From the NCBI GenBank assembly GCA_012728315.1, contig JAAYFI010000069.1, positions 20,480 to 84,479 of the forward strand: a stretch of DNA of 64,000 bases. Reading direction: 5' to 3'. The DNA is from Gammaproteobacteria bacterium. GTDB lineage: Bacteria; Pseudomonadota; Gammaproteobacteria; Pseudomonadales; Pseudomonadaceae. This document shows, piece by piece, positions 42,884-53,063 of this stretch. A model generated the notes under the pieces. That model was not told where the DNA came from. It saw only the letters and a list, made by a program, of their open reading frames with translations, and ran no database searches. Position numbers and translations under genes: made by a program. Numbering within the stretch: position 1 is the stretch's first letter; each line of letters starts with the position of its first letter.

Positions 42884-43204
42884 ATGGCTAAAGATATCTA
42901 TGCGCATATTCGCAATAACCCGAAATTTGACGAGCTGGTCACAAAACGACGACGCTTCGCTATGGTGCTGAGCGCCATAGTGCTGACCATGTTTTATGGC
43001 TTTATTATGCAAGTGGCTTTTTTTCCAGAGGTTATTGCGAGGCCTATTGGTAGCGGGCAATTGACCTACGGTGTGGTTGCAGGCTTTTCTCAGTTCAGTT
43101 TTTTTGTGTTGCTGACTTGGTTGTATGTACGCCGCGCAAATACTGAATTTGATCGTTTAAATGAAGTTTTAATAGACGAAGCGATTGCTGGAGGTCAGGT
43201 GTGA
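42884..43204 (+). CDS. DUF485 membrane protein (partner of actP)
   Basis: Two TM segments; overlaps the downstream symporter gene. Confidence 0.9.
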   Translation: MAKDIYAHIRNNPKFDELVTKRRRFAMVLSAIVLTMFYGFIMQVAFFPEVIARPIGSGQLTYGVVAGFSQFSFFVLLTWLYVRRANTEFDRLNEVLIDEAIAGGQV

Positions 43205-44862
43205 ATATGGCAAATTTAATCACCGCTGCAGCCAAGCCTTTGGCAGGTGTCTCGCTATTGATGCTGAGTCCTTTCGCCTTAGCTGCAGATCAGCCGCTTA
43301 ATATTGCCGCAATCAGTATGTTCTTTATCTTTGTGGTGATGACTTTACTGATTACGGTTTGGGCGGCACGACGTACGCGCTCCACATCTGATTTTTATAC
43401 CGCTGGTGGTGGTATCACGGGTTTTCAGAATGGTTTAGCGATTGCCGGTGACTATATGTCAGCGGCAACCTTGTTGGGCTTTACCGCAATGATTTACATG
43501 TCTGGCGTGGATGCCTACATCTATATGGTGGCGTTTTTTGCCGGTTGGCCGATTATTTTATTTATTATGGCTGAGCGCTTACGCAATCTCGGTAAGTTCA
43601 CCTTTGTCGATATCACCTCGTATCGCTTAAACCAAAGAAAAATCCGCACTATGGCGGCAATCAGTTCTTTGATTGTGGTGTGTTTCTATCTGGTTGCGCA
43701 GATGGTGGGTGCCGGACAATTGATTCGGTTACTGTTCGGCTTAGAGTACACGCTGGCGCTGTTTATTGTCGGTGGATTGATGATTGTTTATGTCACCTTT
43801 GGCGGCATGGTGGCCACAACTTGGGTGCAGATCATTAAAGCATGCTTACTGCTGTTTGGCGGGACATGCGTGATGCTGCTGGCTTTCTCTCAATTTGATT
43901 TCAGTTACGACACATTAGTCATCCAAGCCAGTGCGGTACATAACTTAGGCGAGCGTCTCGTGCACCCGGGTAGCTTGCTGGCGGATCCAGTTACGGCAAT
44001 ATCAATGGGCTTAGGTTTGATGTTTGGTACCGCTGGTTTGCCACATATTCTGATGCGCTTTTTTACTGTTTCGAACGCTAAAGAAGCACGTAAATCAGTG
44101 CTCTATGCTTCGGTTTTTATCGCTTATTTCTTTAATGTGATTGCCATTATGGGCGTGGCTGCAATTGTGATCGTTGGCCAAAACACCAGCTTCTTTGAAG
44201 GTGGCGAGCTGGGTGCGGCCTTGCTTGGCGGTAGCAATATGGTGGCAATGCACTTGGCGCAAGCGGTGGGTGGCAATCTGTTGTTAGGTTTCCTTTCGGC
44301 TGTTGCGTTTGCAACCATTCTGGCTGTGGTTGCAGGTTTGGCTTTAGCAGGAGCGACGGCTATTGCTCATGATCTCTATGCGGAAGTGTATAAGAAGGGG
44401 CAAGTGACCGAAGCGCAAGAGCTGCGAGTAACAAAATTAGCTACGATCTGTCTGGGCATTGTGGCGATCTTGTTAGGGATTGCTTTTGAGCAAATGAACG
44501 TAGCCTTTATGGCAGCGCTGGCCTTTGGTGTGGCAGCATCGGCAAACTTCCCAGTGCTGATTTTATCGATGTATTGGCGTGACCTCACCACGCGTGGTGC
44601 AATGGCCGGTGGATACGGTGGTTTGCTGACCTCGGTTACCCTTGTGGTGCTTTCTAAGTCAGTGTGGGTGGATGTTTTTGGCTTTGCTCAAGCCATCTTC
44701 CCTTATACGCAACCGGCTTTGTTTTCTATGCCAGTGGCTTTTGGTTTGGCCTATATTGTGTCGATAAAAGATCAGAGCGCGGCAGCAATGCGAGAGCGCG
44801 AAGCTTTTACTGATCAATATGTGCGTGGCCAAACAGGCTACGGGATTTCCGCAGCACACTAG
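43201..44862 (+). CDS. actP: cation/acetate symporter ActP-like (SSS family)
   Basis: 553 aa; [33 protein letters not shown]. Confidence 0.92.
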   Translation: MNMANLITAAAKPLAGVSLLMLSPFALAADQPLNIAAISMFFIFVVMTLLITVWAARRTRSTSDFYTAGGGITGFQNGLAIAGDYMSAATLLGFTAMIYMSGVDAYIYMVAFFAGWPIILFIMAERLRNLGKFTFVDITSYRLNQRKIRTMAAISSLIVVCFYLVAQMVGAGQLIRLLFGLEYTLALFIVGGLMIVYVTFGGMVATTWVQIIKACLLLFGGTCVMLLAFSQFDFSYDTLVIQASAVHNLGERLVHPGSLLADPVTAISMGLGLMFGTAGLPHILMRFFTVSNAKEARKSVLYASVFIAYFFNVIAIMGVAAIVIVGQNTSFFEGGELGAALLGGSNMVAMHLAQAVGGNLLLGFLSAVAFATILAVVAGLALAGATAIAHDLYAEVYKKGQVTEAQELRVTKLATICLGIVAILLGIAFEQMNVAFMAALAFGVAASANFPVLILSMYWRDLTTRGAMAGGYGGLLTSVTLVVLSKSVWVDVFGFAQAIFPYTQPALFSMPVAFGLAYIVSIKDQSAAAMREREAFTDQYVRGQTGYGISAAH

Positions 44863-44879
44863 TCTTAAAGATGGCTGAG

Positions 44880-44913
44880 AAAAGGGTGGATGTGAAAGCA
44901 TTCACCCTTTTTT
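44880..44913 (+). terminator. terminator after actP
   Basis: 13-bp stem AAAAGGGTGGATG/CATTCACCCTTTT with T-run. Confidence 0.85.
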
Positions 44914-45237
44914 ATGGGTTTGCTGTTGTAAGGGGGGCTAAGGGGGAGGGCTGAGTTTACTCCACGGCTAGCGCCGGTCTGTACTGGTAGCCTTTTTTTG
45001 CTGCCGCATGCTGCTATCTTCTTTTCCTGTGTGCGGTAGGGGCGCTATGTGGGCCAGCCTGCGCAACAACACTCAATTGGATGGTGTCAGGGGCTCGATT
45101 CAAAATAGTATGTATTTTTATATACCAATACTAAAGTAGCAGTGTTAAATCGCTATCGTCAGGTGTCAGACTCGTTATGATCAAGTGGTATCGTGCCCGC
45201 GGTCGGCGCAGGCATTGAAGATAACGAGGCTAAGCTT

Positions 45238-46758
45238 ATGATTTATGCACAACCTGGTACTCAAGGCGCTTTGCTCACGATCAAACCCCGCTACGGTAAC
45301 TACATTGATGGGGCCTTTGTCCCGCCACTACAAGGTAGGTATTTTAGCAACACAACACCCCTCACTGGTGCTGCTTGTGGCGAGTTTCCACGCTCCACTG
45401 CGGATGATATTAATTTAGCCTTAGATGCTGCCCATGGCGCTGCGGCAGCCTGGGGTCGAACCTCGGCGCAAGAGCGTTCCCGTATTTTGCTGAAAATTGC
45501 TGATCGCATTGAGGCAAACCTAGAGCTTCTCGCTGTCACAGAAACTTGGGACAACGGCAAGGCTATTCGTGAAACACTCAACGCGGATGTGCCATTAGCA
45601 GCCGATCATTTCCGCTATTTTGCCGGCTGTATTCGTGCACAAGAAGGTACATCAGCAGAAATTGATGAGCACACCGCTGCTTATCATTTTCATGAGCCTT
45701 TGGGTGTCGTTGGTCAGATTATTCCATGGAATTTCCCTTTGCTGATGGCTGCATGGAAGTTGGCTCCAGCACTGGCTGCAGGTAACTCTGTGGTGTTGAA
45801 ACCTGCAGAGCAAACGCCATTATCCATTACAGTTTTAATGGAGTTGATTGGTGATTTATTACCACCAGGTGTATTAAATGTGGTGCATGGCTTTGGCCGT
45901 GAAGCAGGTGAAGCACTGGCAACCAGTACACGTATTGCGAAAATCGCTTTCACGGGCTCAACCCCGGTGGGATCGCGCATTATGCATGCAGCGGCTGAGA
46001 ATATTATTCCTAGCACTGTGGAGCTGGGTGGCAAATCACCGAATATTTTCTTTGAAGATATTATGCAAGCTGAACCTGCTTTTATTGAAAAAGCAGCTGA
46101 AGGCTTGGTGTTGGCATTTTTTAATCAGGGCGAGGTCTGTACTTGCCCATCTCGGGCTTTGATCCAAGAATCGATTTATGAGCCTTTTATGGCTGAAGTG
46201 ATGAAGAAGATTAAGCAGATTCGACGTGGTAATCCACTGGATACAGAGACCATGGTTGGCGCACAAGCGTCGTTACAGCAGTTTGAGAAGATCATGTCCT
46301 ATATGGATATTGCAGCTGCAGAAGGCGCAGAGGTGCTGACGGGCGGTAAGGTTGAGGCGTTAGAGGGGGATCTTGCTAAGGGTTACTATATTCAGCCAAC
46401 CCTACTTAAAGGGCACAATAAGATGCGAGTTTTCCAAGAAGAAATTTTTGGGCCAGTGGTTGCGGTAACCACCTTTAAGGATGAAGCGCAAGCGCTGGAA
46501 ATCGCCAATGACACTGAATATGGTTTGGGTGCGGGTGTATGGACTCGAGATATTAACCGTGCTTACCGCATGGGGCGTGGCATTAAAGCAGGGCGCGTGT
46601 GGACCAACTGTTACCACTTATATCCCGCGCATGCGGCCTTTGGTGGTTACAAAAAATCAGGAGTTGGCCGTGAAACTCATAAAATGATTCTTAATCATTA
46701 CCAGCAGACGAAAAACCTATTGATCAGTTATGACATCAATCCTTTAGGCTTCTTCTAA
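45238..46758 (+). CDS. aldehyde dehydrogenase family protein
   Basis: [13 protein letters not shown]...; [47 protein letters not shown]. Confidence 0.95.
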   Translation: MIYAQPGTQGALLTIKPRYGNYIDGAFVPPLQGRYFSNTTPLTGAACGEFPRSTADDINLALDAAHGAAAAWGRTSAQERSRILLKIADRIEANLELLAVTETWDNGKAIRETLNADVPLAADHFRYFAGCIRAQEGTSAEIDEHTAAYHFHEPLGVVGQIIPWNFPLLMAAWKLAPALAAGNSVVLKPAEQTPLSITVLMELIGDLLPPGVLNVVHGFGREAGEALATSTRIAKIAFTGSTPVGSRIMHAAAENIIPSTVELGGKSPNIFFEDIMQAEPAFIEKAAEGLVLAFFNQGEVCTCPSRALIQESIYEPFMAEVMKKIKQIRRGNPLDTETMVGAQASLQQFEKIMSYMDIAAAEGAEVLTGGKVEALEGDLAKGYYIQPTLLKGHNKMRVFQEEIFGPVVAVTTFKDEAQALEIANDTEYGLGAGVWTRDINRAYRMGRGIKAGRVWTNCYHLYPAHAAFGGYKKSGVGRETHKMILNHYQQTKNLLISYDINPLGFF

Positions 46759-46765
46759 AGTAAGA

Positions 46766-46799
46766 ACCGAACTCAGTTATGTGGCTAACTGGGTTCGGT
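46766..46799 (+). terminator. hairpin after aldehyde dehydrogenase gene
   Basis: ACCGAACTCAGTTA-TGTGGC-TAACTGGGTTCGGT (14-bp stem, one T-G pair); lacks a T-run. Confidence 0.6.
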
Positions 46800-46988
46800 G
46801 CTTCTACACACACCCATACAACACCTTTACGATCTTTTTTGTGGCTGGTTATTTGTGCATAACTTCACAAAGCTCAATTTAATTTTGACAAGTAAAATAT
46901 AGTGACTATTTTGAATTCTGTAGCCGGTGCCTCGATTAATAATATGCGTTAAAGGCTGCTGATTTTAATCTCACAAGGAAGGTGTTCT

Positions 46989-47306
46989 ATGCGTAAATTA
47001 TTTATTAACTCAATTTTAGCTGCTACTTTAACTGCAAGCAGTTTGTTTGTGATGGCTGCTGAAACTAAGTCAGCACCAGAAGCGCAGGTTGTTGCTGTAG
47101 TTGAGCAAAGTAAAATTAACATTAACAGTGCTGACATGGAAACTTTAGCCCGCGAGCTCAACGGTGTGGGTAAGGCTAAAGCACGTGCAATTATTGAGTA
47201 TCGTGAGATGCACGGTGCATTTGCTACTGTTGATGAACTGCTTGAGGTGAAAGGGATAGGCACGGCAATACTAGAGAAAAATATAAATAAGTTAACCGTA
47301 AATTAA
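46989..47306 (+). CDS. ComEA-like helix-hairpin-helix protein
   Basis: Signal peptide, KININSADMETLARELNGVGKAKARAIIEYREMHGAFATVDELLEVKGIG. Confidence 0.92.
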   Translation: MRKLFINSILAATLTASSLFVMAAETKSAPEAQVVAVVEQSKININSADMETLARELNGVGKAKARAIIEYREMHGAFATVDELLEVKGIGTAILEKNINKLTVN

Positions 47307-47510
47307 ATAATACTTAATAACTTTTTATATATTTTTGCAAGGATGCAAATAAGGGAGCTCTTAATTAAAGTATCAGGACGATACATAATGGAATGCTTAA
47401 TTAAGAAGCAGGTAAAATATTACATGGAGTGATATTTTAATAGCTAGGATGGCTAACAAGGAAGTTTGACTGTTAGATATTGATTTAGACAGTCACTGGG
47501 TAACTAAGGG

Positions 47511-47544
47511 GGAGACTTGCTTCGCTATACTGCGAGCAGTCTCC
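47511..47544. terminator. terminator-like hairpin downstream of DedA-PAP2 gene
   Basis: GGAGACTTGCTTCGC-TATACT-GCGAGCAGTCTCC, stem with two bulges. Confidence 0.6.
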
Positions 47545-47561
47545 TAATTAGTTTACATAGA

Positions 47562-48890
47562 CTAGTAAGCGTACATCAGTAGAGCAGCGGGCAGGTTCCA
47601 GCTGAGCAAGACAGTAAGCGTCAGAACCAGAGTCAGGATTATCATTTGCCAGTGTTGTTTTTGTAGCGCGGGGATCGGCTGGCGCCTTTGAGTCAGCAGC
47701 AAACTAAAAGAACAGATCGTACAAGCAAGTAGGCCACCCGCCAAAATATCTGTTGGCCAATGCGCGGTTAAATAAACTCTCGATAAAGCAATACTCAGCG
47801 CAGGTATGAATGCCGTAAGTAGCCAGAGTACTCGCCAGCGCTGTGGTTGTTGACGGCTGGCTAACACGCCAAGCACTAAGCAAAACGCAAATCCAGACGC
47901 GCTATGACCACTTGGGAAGCTGAAGCTGTGTAGCGGTTCAAGCAGTACTGATGGTCTTGCTCTTTCAAAAAGATGTTTTAATAAAAAGTTGCAAACAGCG
48001 GTTGTGAGTAAAGCGCCGCCTGAAAACAACGCAGCCTGAAATTGTCGAAATAGAAGCAACAATGCGCAGAGGGTTACACTCAACGTAAACTGTGTAGAAA
48101 AGTCCCCCACGCGCGTGATTAAAACCATCGTTTGGTCGAGCCAAGGTGTGCGGAGCATCTGGCTGAGATCATGTAGGTAATGATCGAAAATAGCTAAATG
48201 CTGCCAATTTAACATGAGGCCAATGAGCGCAGCGCTCGATACGGCAGCGCTAAGGAAGCTGCTATTACGCCAGCCGCGCAAGCAACTATAAATACTTAAA
48301 ATGGCGCATAGAGCCAAACTGCCAGCAACCCAGCTTGCTTGTATCCAAAAGCCTTCAGGAGGGTTGAGTTCTAAGGCAGCCCCTATCATCCAGCCGGGTA
48401 AAGTATAGGCAATTGACCAGCCAGCTGCTGCAATAATACTAACCGCAATAAAACGCGTGGCTGGCATCGACAGCATCCCTGCGGTCAGAGGCAGAATAGG
48501 GCGTAGTGGGCCAATAAAGCGCCCGAGTAATAAGCTTAAGGCGCCGTACCGCTCAAAGTGTATTTCAGCACTGACGAGCCATTGTGGGTGTGAGCGTAAC
48601 AAAGGCAGTTGCGGTACTTTATGCTGCAAACGTTTGCCTAACGCGTATGATAAAACATCACCGCTCAAGCCTCCGAGCCAGGCCAGCATCAGCATCAGAG
48701 GTAATCCTAAGTCGCTATTGCCCGCTACCACAGCCAAGCCAAACATTAAAACAACACCAGGCAGGATAAGACCCACCAATGCTAAACATTCGAGCAATGC
48801 AGTGATAAAAATTGCCGTGCCCAGCCAGTAGCTGTTGCTGCCAGAGTATTCTAAAACGGTATGTAGGAGTTCATTCATATTAATGCGCAC
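47562..48890 (-). CDS. DedA-family / PAP2 phosphatase fusion membrane protein
   Basis: N-terminal DedA motif (GRFIGPLRPILPLTAGML); C-terminal PAP2 motifs KHLFERARP, FPSGHSASG, RVYLTAHWPTD. Confidence 0.93.
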   Translation of the reverse strand: MRINMNELLHTVLEYSGSNSYWLGTAIFITALLECLALVGLILPGVVLMFGLAVVAGNSDLGLPLMLMLAWLGGLSGDVLSYALGKRLQHKVPQLPLLRSHPQWLVSAEIHFERYGALSLLLGRFIGPLRPILPLTAGMLSMPATRFIAVSIIAAAGWSIAYTLPGWMIGAALELNPPEGFWIQASWVAGSLALCAILSIYSCLRGWRNSSFLSAAVSSAALIGLMLNWQHLAIFDHYLHDLSQMLRTPWLDQTMVLITRVGDFSTQFTLSVTLCALLLLFRQFQAALFSGGALLTTAVCNFLLKHLFERARPSVLLEPLHSFSFPSGHSASGFAFCLVLGVLASRQQPQRWRVLWLLTAFIPALSIALSRVYLTAHWPTDILAGGLLACTICSFSLLLTQRRQPIPALQKQHWQMIILTLVLTLTVLLSWNLPAALLMYAY

Positions 48891-49102
48891 TGACTACACG
48901 CTGAGTGTAGCGATCCAGTTCAATATCCCTTGTTTTTATCGCCTCGCCTGAGCATAAGGCGCTGGTGACAAGGAATTCAGCGGACGAGTTTAGCGCTAAT
49001 GCAGCAAGAACTCTAAAGATTATATTTTTGAAAAGTGTACGGATCGATAATGCAAGGCTGGGCTATGGTAAAGTGCAGCATTCTTTAAAGTGTAATGGTT
49101 TT

Positions 49103-49351
49103 ATGTTAATTCCTTTTGAACAGCTTGCGCCCGAAACCCTAACGGGTTTAATTGAAGATTTTGTCACCCGTGATGGCACTGATCATGGCGATGAAACGCC
49201 ACTGCATACGCGCATTGAACGTGTGCGGCGTGCTCTGGAGGGAAAGCAGGCCGTGATTGTTTTTGATGTGGAAAGCCAGCAGTGTCAACTGTGCTTAAAA
49301 CATGACGTGCCCAAAGAATGGCTCGCAGACTTGGACATGCTCACTGAGTAA
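49103..49351 (+). CDS. YheU family protein (UPF0270)
   Basis: MLIPFEQLAPETLTGLIEDFVTRDGTDHGDETPLHTRIERVRRAL. Confidence 0.92.
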   Translation: MLIPFEQLAPETLTGLIEDFVTRDGTDHGDETPLHTRIERVRRALEGKQAVIVFDVESQQCQLCLKHDVPKEWLADLDMLTE

Positions 49352-49455
49352 CAATAGGCTGATGTATTGTATTGATATAGAAAGATTTTTTGAACTTGTA
49401 TACGGCTGGAGTGGTCACACTGGTGACATCTGTACATTTATAACTGGAGATACTT

Positions 49456-49677
49456 ATGAGTAGGAAATATCTGACAGCATTGTTTTCAGCTGCGGCTTTA
49501 GTTGCCCTGGCCGGTTGTTCTTCGCCAGCAGTAATTACTTTAAAAGATGGCTCTCAGCTCGAGACTACAGATAAGCCTAAGTATGATGAAGACAGTGGTT
49601 TTTATGAGTTTGAGCAGCTCGATGGAAAGCCCGTGCGTATCAATAAAGACGATATCCACACCATCAAACAATTGTAA
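49456..49677 (+). CDS. YgdI/YgdR family lipoprotein
   Basis: Lipobox LAGCSSP; ITLKDGSQLETTDKPKYDEDSGFYEFEQLDGK. Confidence 0.92.
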   Translation: MSRKYLTALFSAAALVALAGCSSPAVITLKDGSQLETTDKPKYDEDSGFYEFEQLDGKPVRINKDDIHTIKQL

Positions 49678-49683
49678 GTATAT

Positions 49684-49725
49684 ATGGCATGCATGAGGCA
49701 TATAGTACTGTGCCATGCATGCCAT
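49684..49725. terminator. inverted repeat between convergent genes, candidate terminator
   Basis: Perfect 12-bp arms ATGGCATGCATG/CATGCATGCCAT with 18-nt loop. Confidence 0.5.
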
Positions 49726-49754
49726 TTGTGTATACAGTGGTGTTGATCCAGCCG

Positions 49755-50366
49755 TTATGACTGAGTTTTAACCGCTTGAATCCAAGCGGGATCCAATGTG
49801 TCTTGGTCGCAATCTATGCCCAAATCTTGCATATGCTGTTTATGCGCATCAACTTCGTGCACCATTTGGCTTATTTCGCCGGTATTACCATCCAGTTGAT
49901 GCATTTGTATTAAGCCTAAATGATAAAACCGCAACAGCTTGAGCGCCGCCGGATTGTGCTCGGCAACACCGTTTTTCACTAAGTGCATGATATTGGTCAC
50001 GCTCATTAAATTACGCTTAAGTTTCCAGCCATACATATTTGCCGCCATCCAAGGCTGCTTACTGAAAATTTGACGAACTAGAGCGGCGGTGCTGAAGACG
50101 CCTGTTGCCACGCCGGCAATATTTAAACGCAAATTATCACCGCCAGGCTCGCCGAAAAACATCACTAACAGGCTTGAGCACAACATCGCTAAGGCTACAA
50201 AGGTCACAATAATAATCCAGGTGGCCTTGCGTGTTTGTTGGCGATAGTCTTCTGGGTTGATTTTTACCAGCTTGAATAAATCTGCGGTGGTATTGGGGGT
50301 AGGGGCATCTGCAGGTGAATTATGCATAGAATCGACAAAGCTCAGGGGTTGATATGTGCTCATCAT
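49755..50366 (-). CDS. DUF3087 family membrane protein
   Basis: Two TM segments and overall recalled similarity to DUF3087. Confidence 0.75.
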   Translation of the reverse strand: MMSTYQPLSFVDSMHNSPADAPTPNTTADLFKLVKINPEDYRQQTRKATWIIIVTFVALAMLCSSLLVMFFGEPGGDNLRLNIAGVATGVFSTAALVRQIFSKQPWMAANMYGWKLKRNLMSVTNIMHLVKNGVAEHNPAALKLLRFYHLGLIQMHQLDGNTGEISQMVHEVDAHKQHMQDLGIDCDQDTLDPAWIQAVKTQS

Positions 50367-50439
50367 ACAGCAGAGGGTTGTTGTGGCCTACTTTAGTCAG
50401 TTGCATACAGCGCCCTTAACCAGCAACAGAAACCACTGC

Positions 50440-50883
50440 CTAAGGGTTGATAAAATACAGTGTCATAGCCGCTAAAACACTATAACGACCCACCTTGGCA
50501 ATGCTGACCAGTAGGGTGAAACGCCAAAAAGGCTCGTGTAGCACGCCGGCAATTAGGGTTAAAGGGTCGCCGATAATGGGTAGCCAGCTCAACAATAAGC
50601 TCCAGCGGCCATAGCGTTGATATCCATGCTGGGCACGCTTAAGCTGCGCCGGTGTCACTGGAAACCAGCGGCGCGATTGCCAGCGTTGCAGTTGTGTGCC
50701 CAGCCACCAGTTAATTTGTGAGCCCAGCACATTACCTACAGAAGCAAAGAAGACTAATGTGTAGACTGCGCTGGGTTCTAATGTCAGTAGAGTGACCAGT
50801 GCAGCTTCAGATTGCATTGGCAGCAAAGTCGCAGCCATACAGGCAGATAATGCCAGCCCCAAGTAACTGAGCCAGCTCAACAT
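50440..50883 (-). CDS. YqaA/DedA-like membrane protein (start uncertain; ORF open to 50997)
   Basis: NVLGSQINWWLGTQLQRW...WLPIIGDPLTLIAGVL. Confidence 0.8.
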   Translation of the reverse strand: MLSWLSYLGLALSACMAATLLPMQSEAALVTLLTLEPSAVYTLVFFASVGNVLGSQINWWLGTQLQRWQSRRWFPVTPAQLKRAQHGYQRYGRWSLLLSWLPIIGDPLTLIAGVLHEPFWRFTLLVSIAKVGRYSVLAAMTLYFINP

Positions 50884-50929
50884 TGATTGCCAGCCATGGA
50901 TGAGTCCAGCCAAGAGCGATATAGGATTG

Positions 50930-51988
50930 TCATTTTCGAAAGAGTTCCAATTGCACTGCATCTTGCTGTTGTTGATCAAGCAAGCGCATCCCAACACCTA
51001 ATAGCCGCACGGGCTTATTGCCGCGCATAAAAGCAGCGGATAAAAGTAGGCGGTAGCTGTCTAGATCAAATGGTGCGCCCATTTGCTCGATAGTGGTTTG
51101 GCTAAAGTCGTGAAATTTTACTTTTACAAAAGGTTTTTCAGGGAGATAACTGCTATCTAAGCGTTGTCGGCGGCGGCTTAGTTCTTCAAGCAGTGCCGGG
51201 AGTTGTGCTTGGCAAGCGGATAAGTCAGGTAAATCTTTATCAAAGGTGCGCTCAACGCTAACGCTTTGTCGGCGACTGTGGGGCTGAACAGGGCGTTCAT
51301 CAATGCCGCGCGCCAATGACCACAAGCGTTCGCCAAAACTACCAAATGCTTTAGTTAATGCCATAACACTGTGCTCGCGTAATTGCGCGCAATCAGTAAT
51401 GCCCATGCGAGCCAGTTTAGCGGCGGTGACTTTACCGACGCCGTGTAGTTTTGTTACCGGTAAACCCAGCACGAAATTATCAACCTGCTCAGGTGTGATA
51501 ACAAAGAGCCCGTTGGGTTTGCGCCAGTCAGAGGCGATTTTAGCTAAGAATTTGTTGGGTGCAACGCCGGCAGAAACAACCAAGCGTAGCTCTTGCCAGA
51601 CACGGCTACGGATTTCTTTGGCAATTAAAGTGGCACTACCCGAACATAAGGCGCAATCGGTAACATCCATAAATGCTTCATCTAAGGACAGGGGCTCAAT
51701 ACAGTCAGTGTAGTCATGCAGAATATTATGGATGTGCCGAGAGGCTTCACGGTACACATCCATGCGCGGTTTAAGTACAACAAGGTCAGGGCAGAGCTTA
51801 AGGGCTCGTGCGGTGGGCATTGCAGAGTGCACACCCCATGAGCGAGCTTCATAATTGCACGTCGCGATCACGCCACGTCGATCCGCAGAGCCACCCACGG
51901 CCACAGCGCGGCCTTGTAAGCGTGGATCATCGCGCAGTTCAATCGCAGCGTAAAAACAATCAGCATCAATATGAATTATTTTTCTCAC
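50930..51988 (-). CDS. dinB: DNA polymerase IV, GTG start
   Basis: VRKIIHIDADCFYAAIELRDDPRLQGRAVAVGG; SLDEAFMDVT. Confidence 0.96.
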   Translation of the reverse strand: MRKIIHIDADCFYAAIELRDDPRLQGRAVAVGGSADRRGVIATCNYEARSWGVHSAMPTARALKLCPDLVVLKPRMDVYREASRHIHNILHDYTDCIEPLSLDEAFMDVTDCALCSGSATLIAKEIRSRVWQELRLVVSAGVAPNKFLAKIASDWRKPNGLFVITPEQVDNFVLGLPVTKLHGVGKVTAAKLARMGITDCAQLREHSVMALTKAFGSFGERLWSLARGIDERPVQPHSRRQSVSVERTFDKDLPDLSACQAQLPALLEELSRRRQRLDSSYLPEKPFVKVKFHDFSQTTIEQMGAPFDLDSYRLLLSAAFMRGNKPVRLLGVGMRLLDQQQQDAVQLELFRK

Positions 51989-52127
51989 ACTCAAAACCGC
52001 TGTAACCCCCGAATACACTGCTTGTGCCGCTATTAGCTTAACATCATATGGGGTGGCGTCGGGTGTATTACTGTATTTAAATTCAGTATTTGTTTGACAA
52101 TGTTAAAAAAGGCGCTATAATTTGTGC

Positions 52128-52204
<77 letters not shown>

Positions 52205-52216
52205 AATAGATCAAGA

Positions 52217-52250
52217 AAGCCTCAAGCATTAATTTGTTTGGGGCTTTTTT
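52217..52250 (+). terminator. terminator after tRNA-fMet
   Basis: AAGCCTCAA/TTGGGGCTT stem followed by T-run. Confidence 0.8.
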
Positions 52251-52398
52251 GTTTCTGCCCTACCTTTAGCCCTTATCCTGCGCGGCTTACAGCTCCTCTC
52301 CCTGCTACTAAAAGCCCCTCTAAAAGCCAGTGTTCCAAGCTGCTTTCCAGCTAAAAATCAGCTAACAAATACAATATCTCAAAACTCTAAAAACGCTT

Positions 52399-52453
52399 TG
52401 CTGACCAAATGCTGGCCAAATCCTGCCATTTTGCTGACAAAATGCTGACCATT
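52399..52453 (+). repeat. five in-register 11-bp units (TGCTGACCAAA consensus)
   Basis: TGCTGACCAAA|TGCTGGCCAAA|TCCTGCCATTT|TGCTGACAAAA|TGCTGACCATT; inverted TTGGTCAGCA copies at 52457-52466 and 52519-52528. Confidence 0.9.
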
Positions 52454-52531
52454 TTATTGGTCAGCAAGAATAATTTATGACCTTCGGGTGCCTGTTTTAA
52501 AATATTTATGAGCGGGTATTGGTCAGCAAGA

Positions 52532-52747
52532 TCAACCCTGCTCAGCATCAGGAATGTATTCAAACAACTCATCAACTGAGCAGTCGAAGAGCTCACAAAG
52601 CCTGGCTATTGTATTCAAGTCGATACGCTTAGCCCGCTCCTCATAGAGTGTTGCGACAGCATTACGCGTTAGCCCAGTTCGTCTAATCACTTCAGCTATC
52701 GTTAGCCTTTCTTTGCCCATCAAAGTGGAAAGGTTGCACTTAAGCAC
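52532..52747 (-). CDS. XRE/Cro-C1-type transcriptional regulator A
   Basis: LTIAEVIRRTGLTRNAVATLYEERAKRIDLNTIARLCELFDCSVDELFEYIP. Confidence 0.88.
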   Translation of the reverse strand: MLKCNLSTLMGKERLTIAEVIRRTGLTRNAVATLYEERAKRIDLNTIARLCELFDCSVDELFEYIPDAEQG

Positions 52748-52811
52748 GACGTACCTCCAATTATTGTTACCTGCCTTTAGGACATGATGTTTGTTCTGAG
52801 CGATAGTTGCA

Positions 52812-53048
52812 TCAGTTGTCCACTTCTAGCTCCACTTTGCCCGTGTTCTGAGGGATGTATTCAAACAGATCGCCTACCTTGCATTCAAAAAACTGGCACA
52901 GCTTCTCTATGGCCTCAGCTTCAACACGTTCTGCTCGCTCGTTATACAGAGCTGAAACGGTATTTCGATGCAGTCCAGTCTCGGTTGCTACGTCGATTAT
53001 TTTCAGTTTTCTCATACCCATGAGGGTCGAAAGATGACACTTAATCAC
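52812..53048 (-). CDS. XRE/Cro-C1-type transcriptional regulator B (paralogue of A), GTG start
   Basis: VIKCHLSTLMGMRKLKIIDVATETGLHRNTVSALYNERAERVEAEAIEKLCQFFECKVGDLFEYIP; GTG start read on reverse strand, longer ORF to 53165 possible. Confidence 0.85.
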   Translation of the reverse strand: MIKCHLSTLMGMRKLKIIDVATETGLHRNTVSALYNERAERVEAEAIEKLCQFFECKVGDLFEYIPQNTGKVELEVDN

Positions 53049-53063
53049 TATAAAGCCTCTCTT

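Noticed and set aside
44950-45020. TGGTAGCCTTTTTTTGCTG as a sigma-54 promoter for the aldehyde dehydrogenase gene
   Set aside because: Spacing between GG and GC is two bases too long for the -24/-12 consensus.
52399-52528. Repeat cluster considered as a CRISPR array
   Set aside because: Units are contiguous 11-bp repeats with no spacers and no cas genes nearby.
52387-52596. 69-aa reverse ORF across the 11-bp repeats
   Set aside because: Overlaps the XRE A gene end and the repeat array; no domain and better explained by the repeats.
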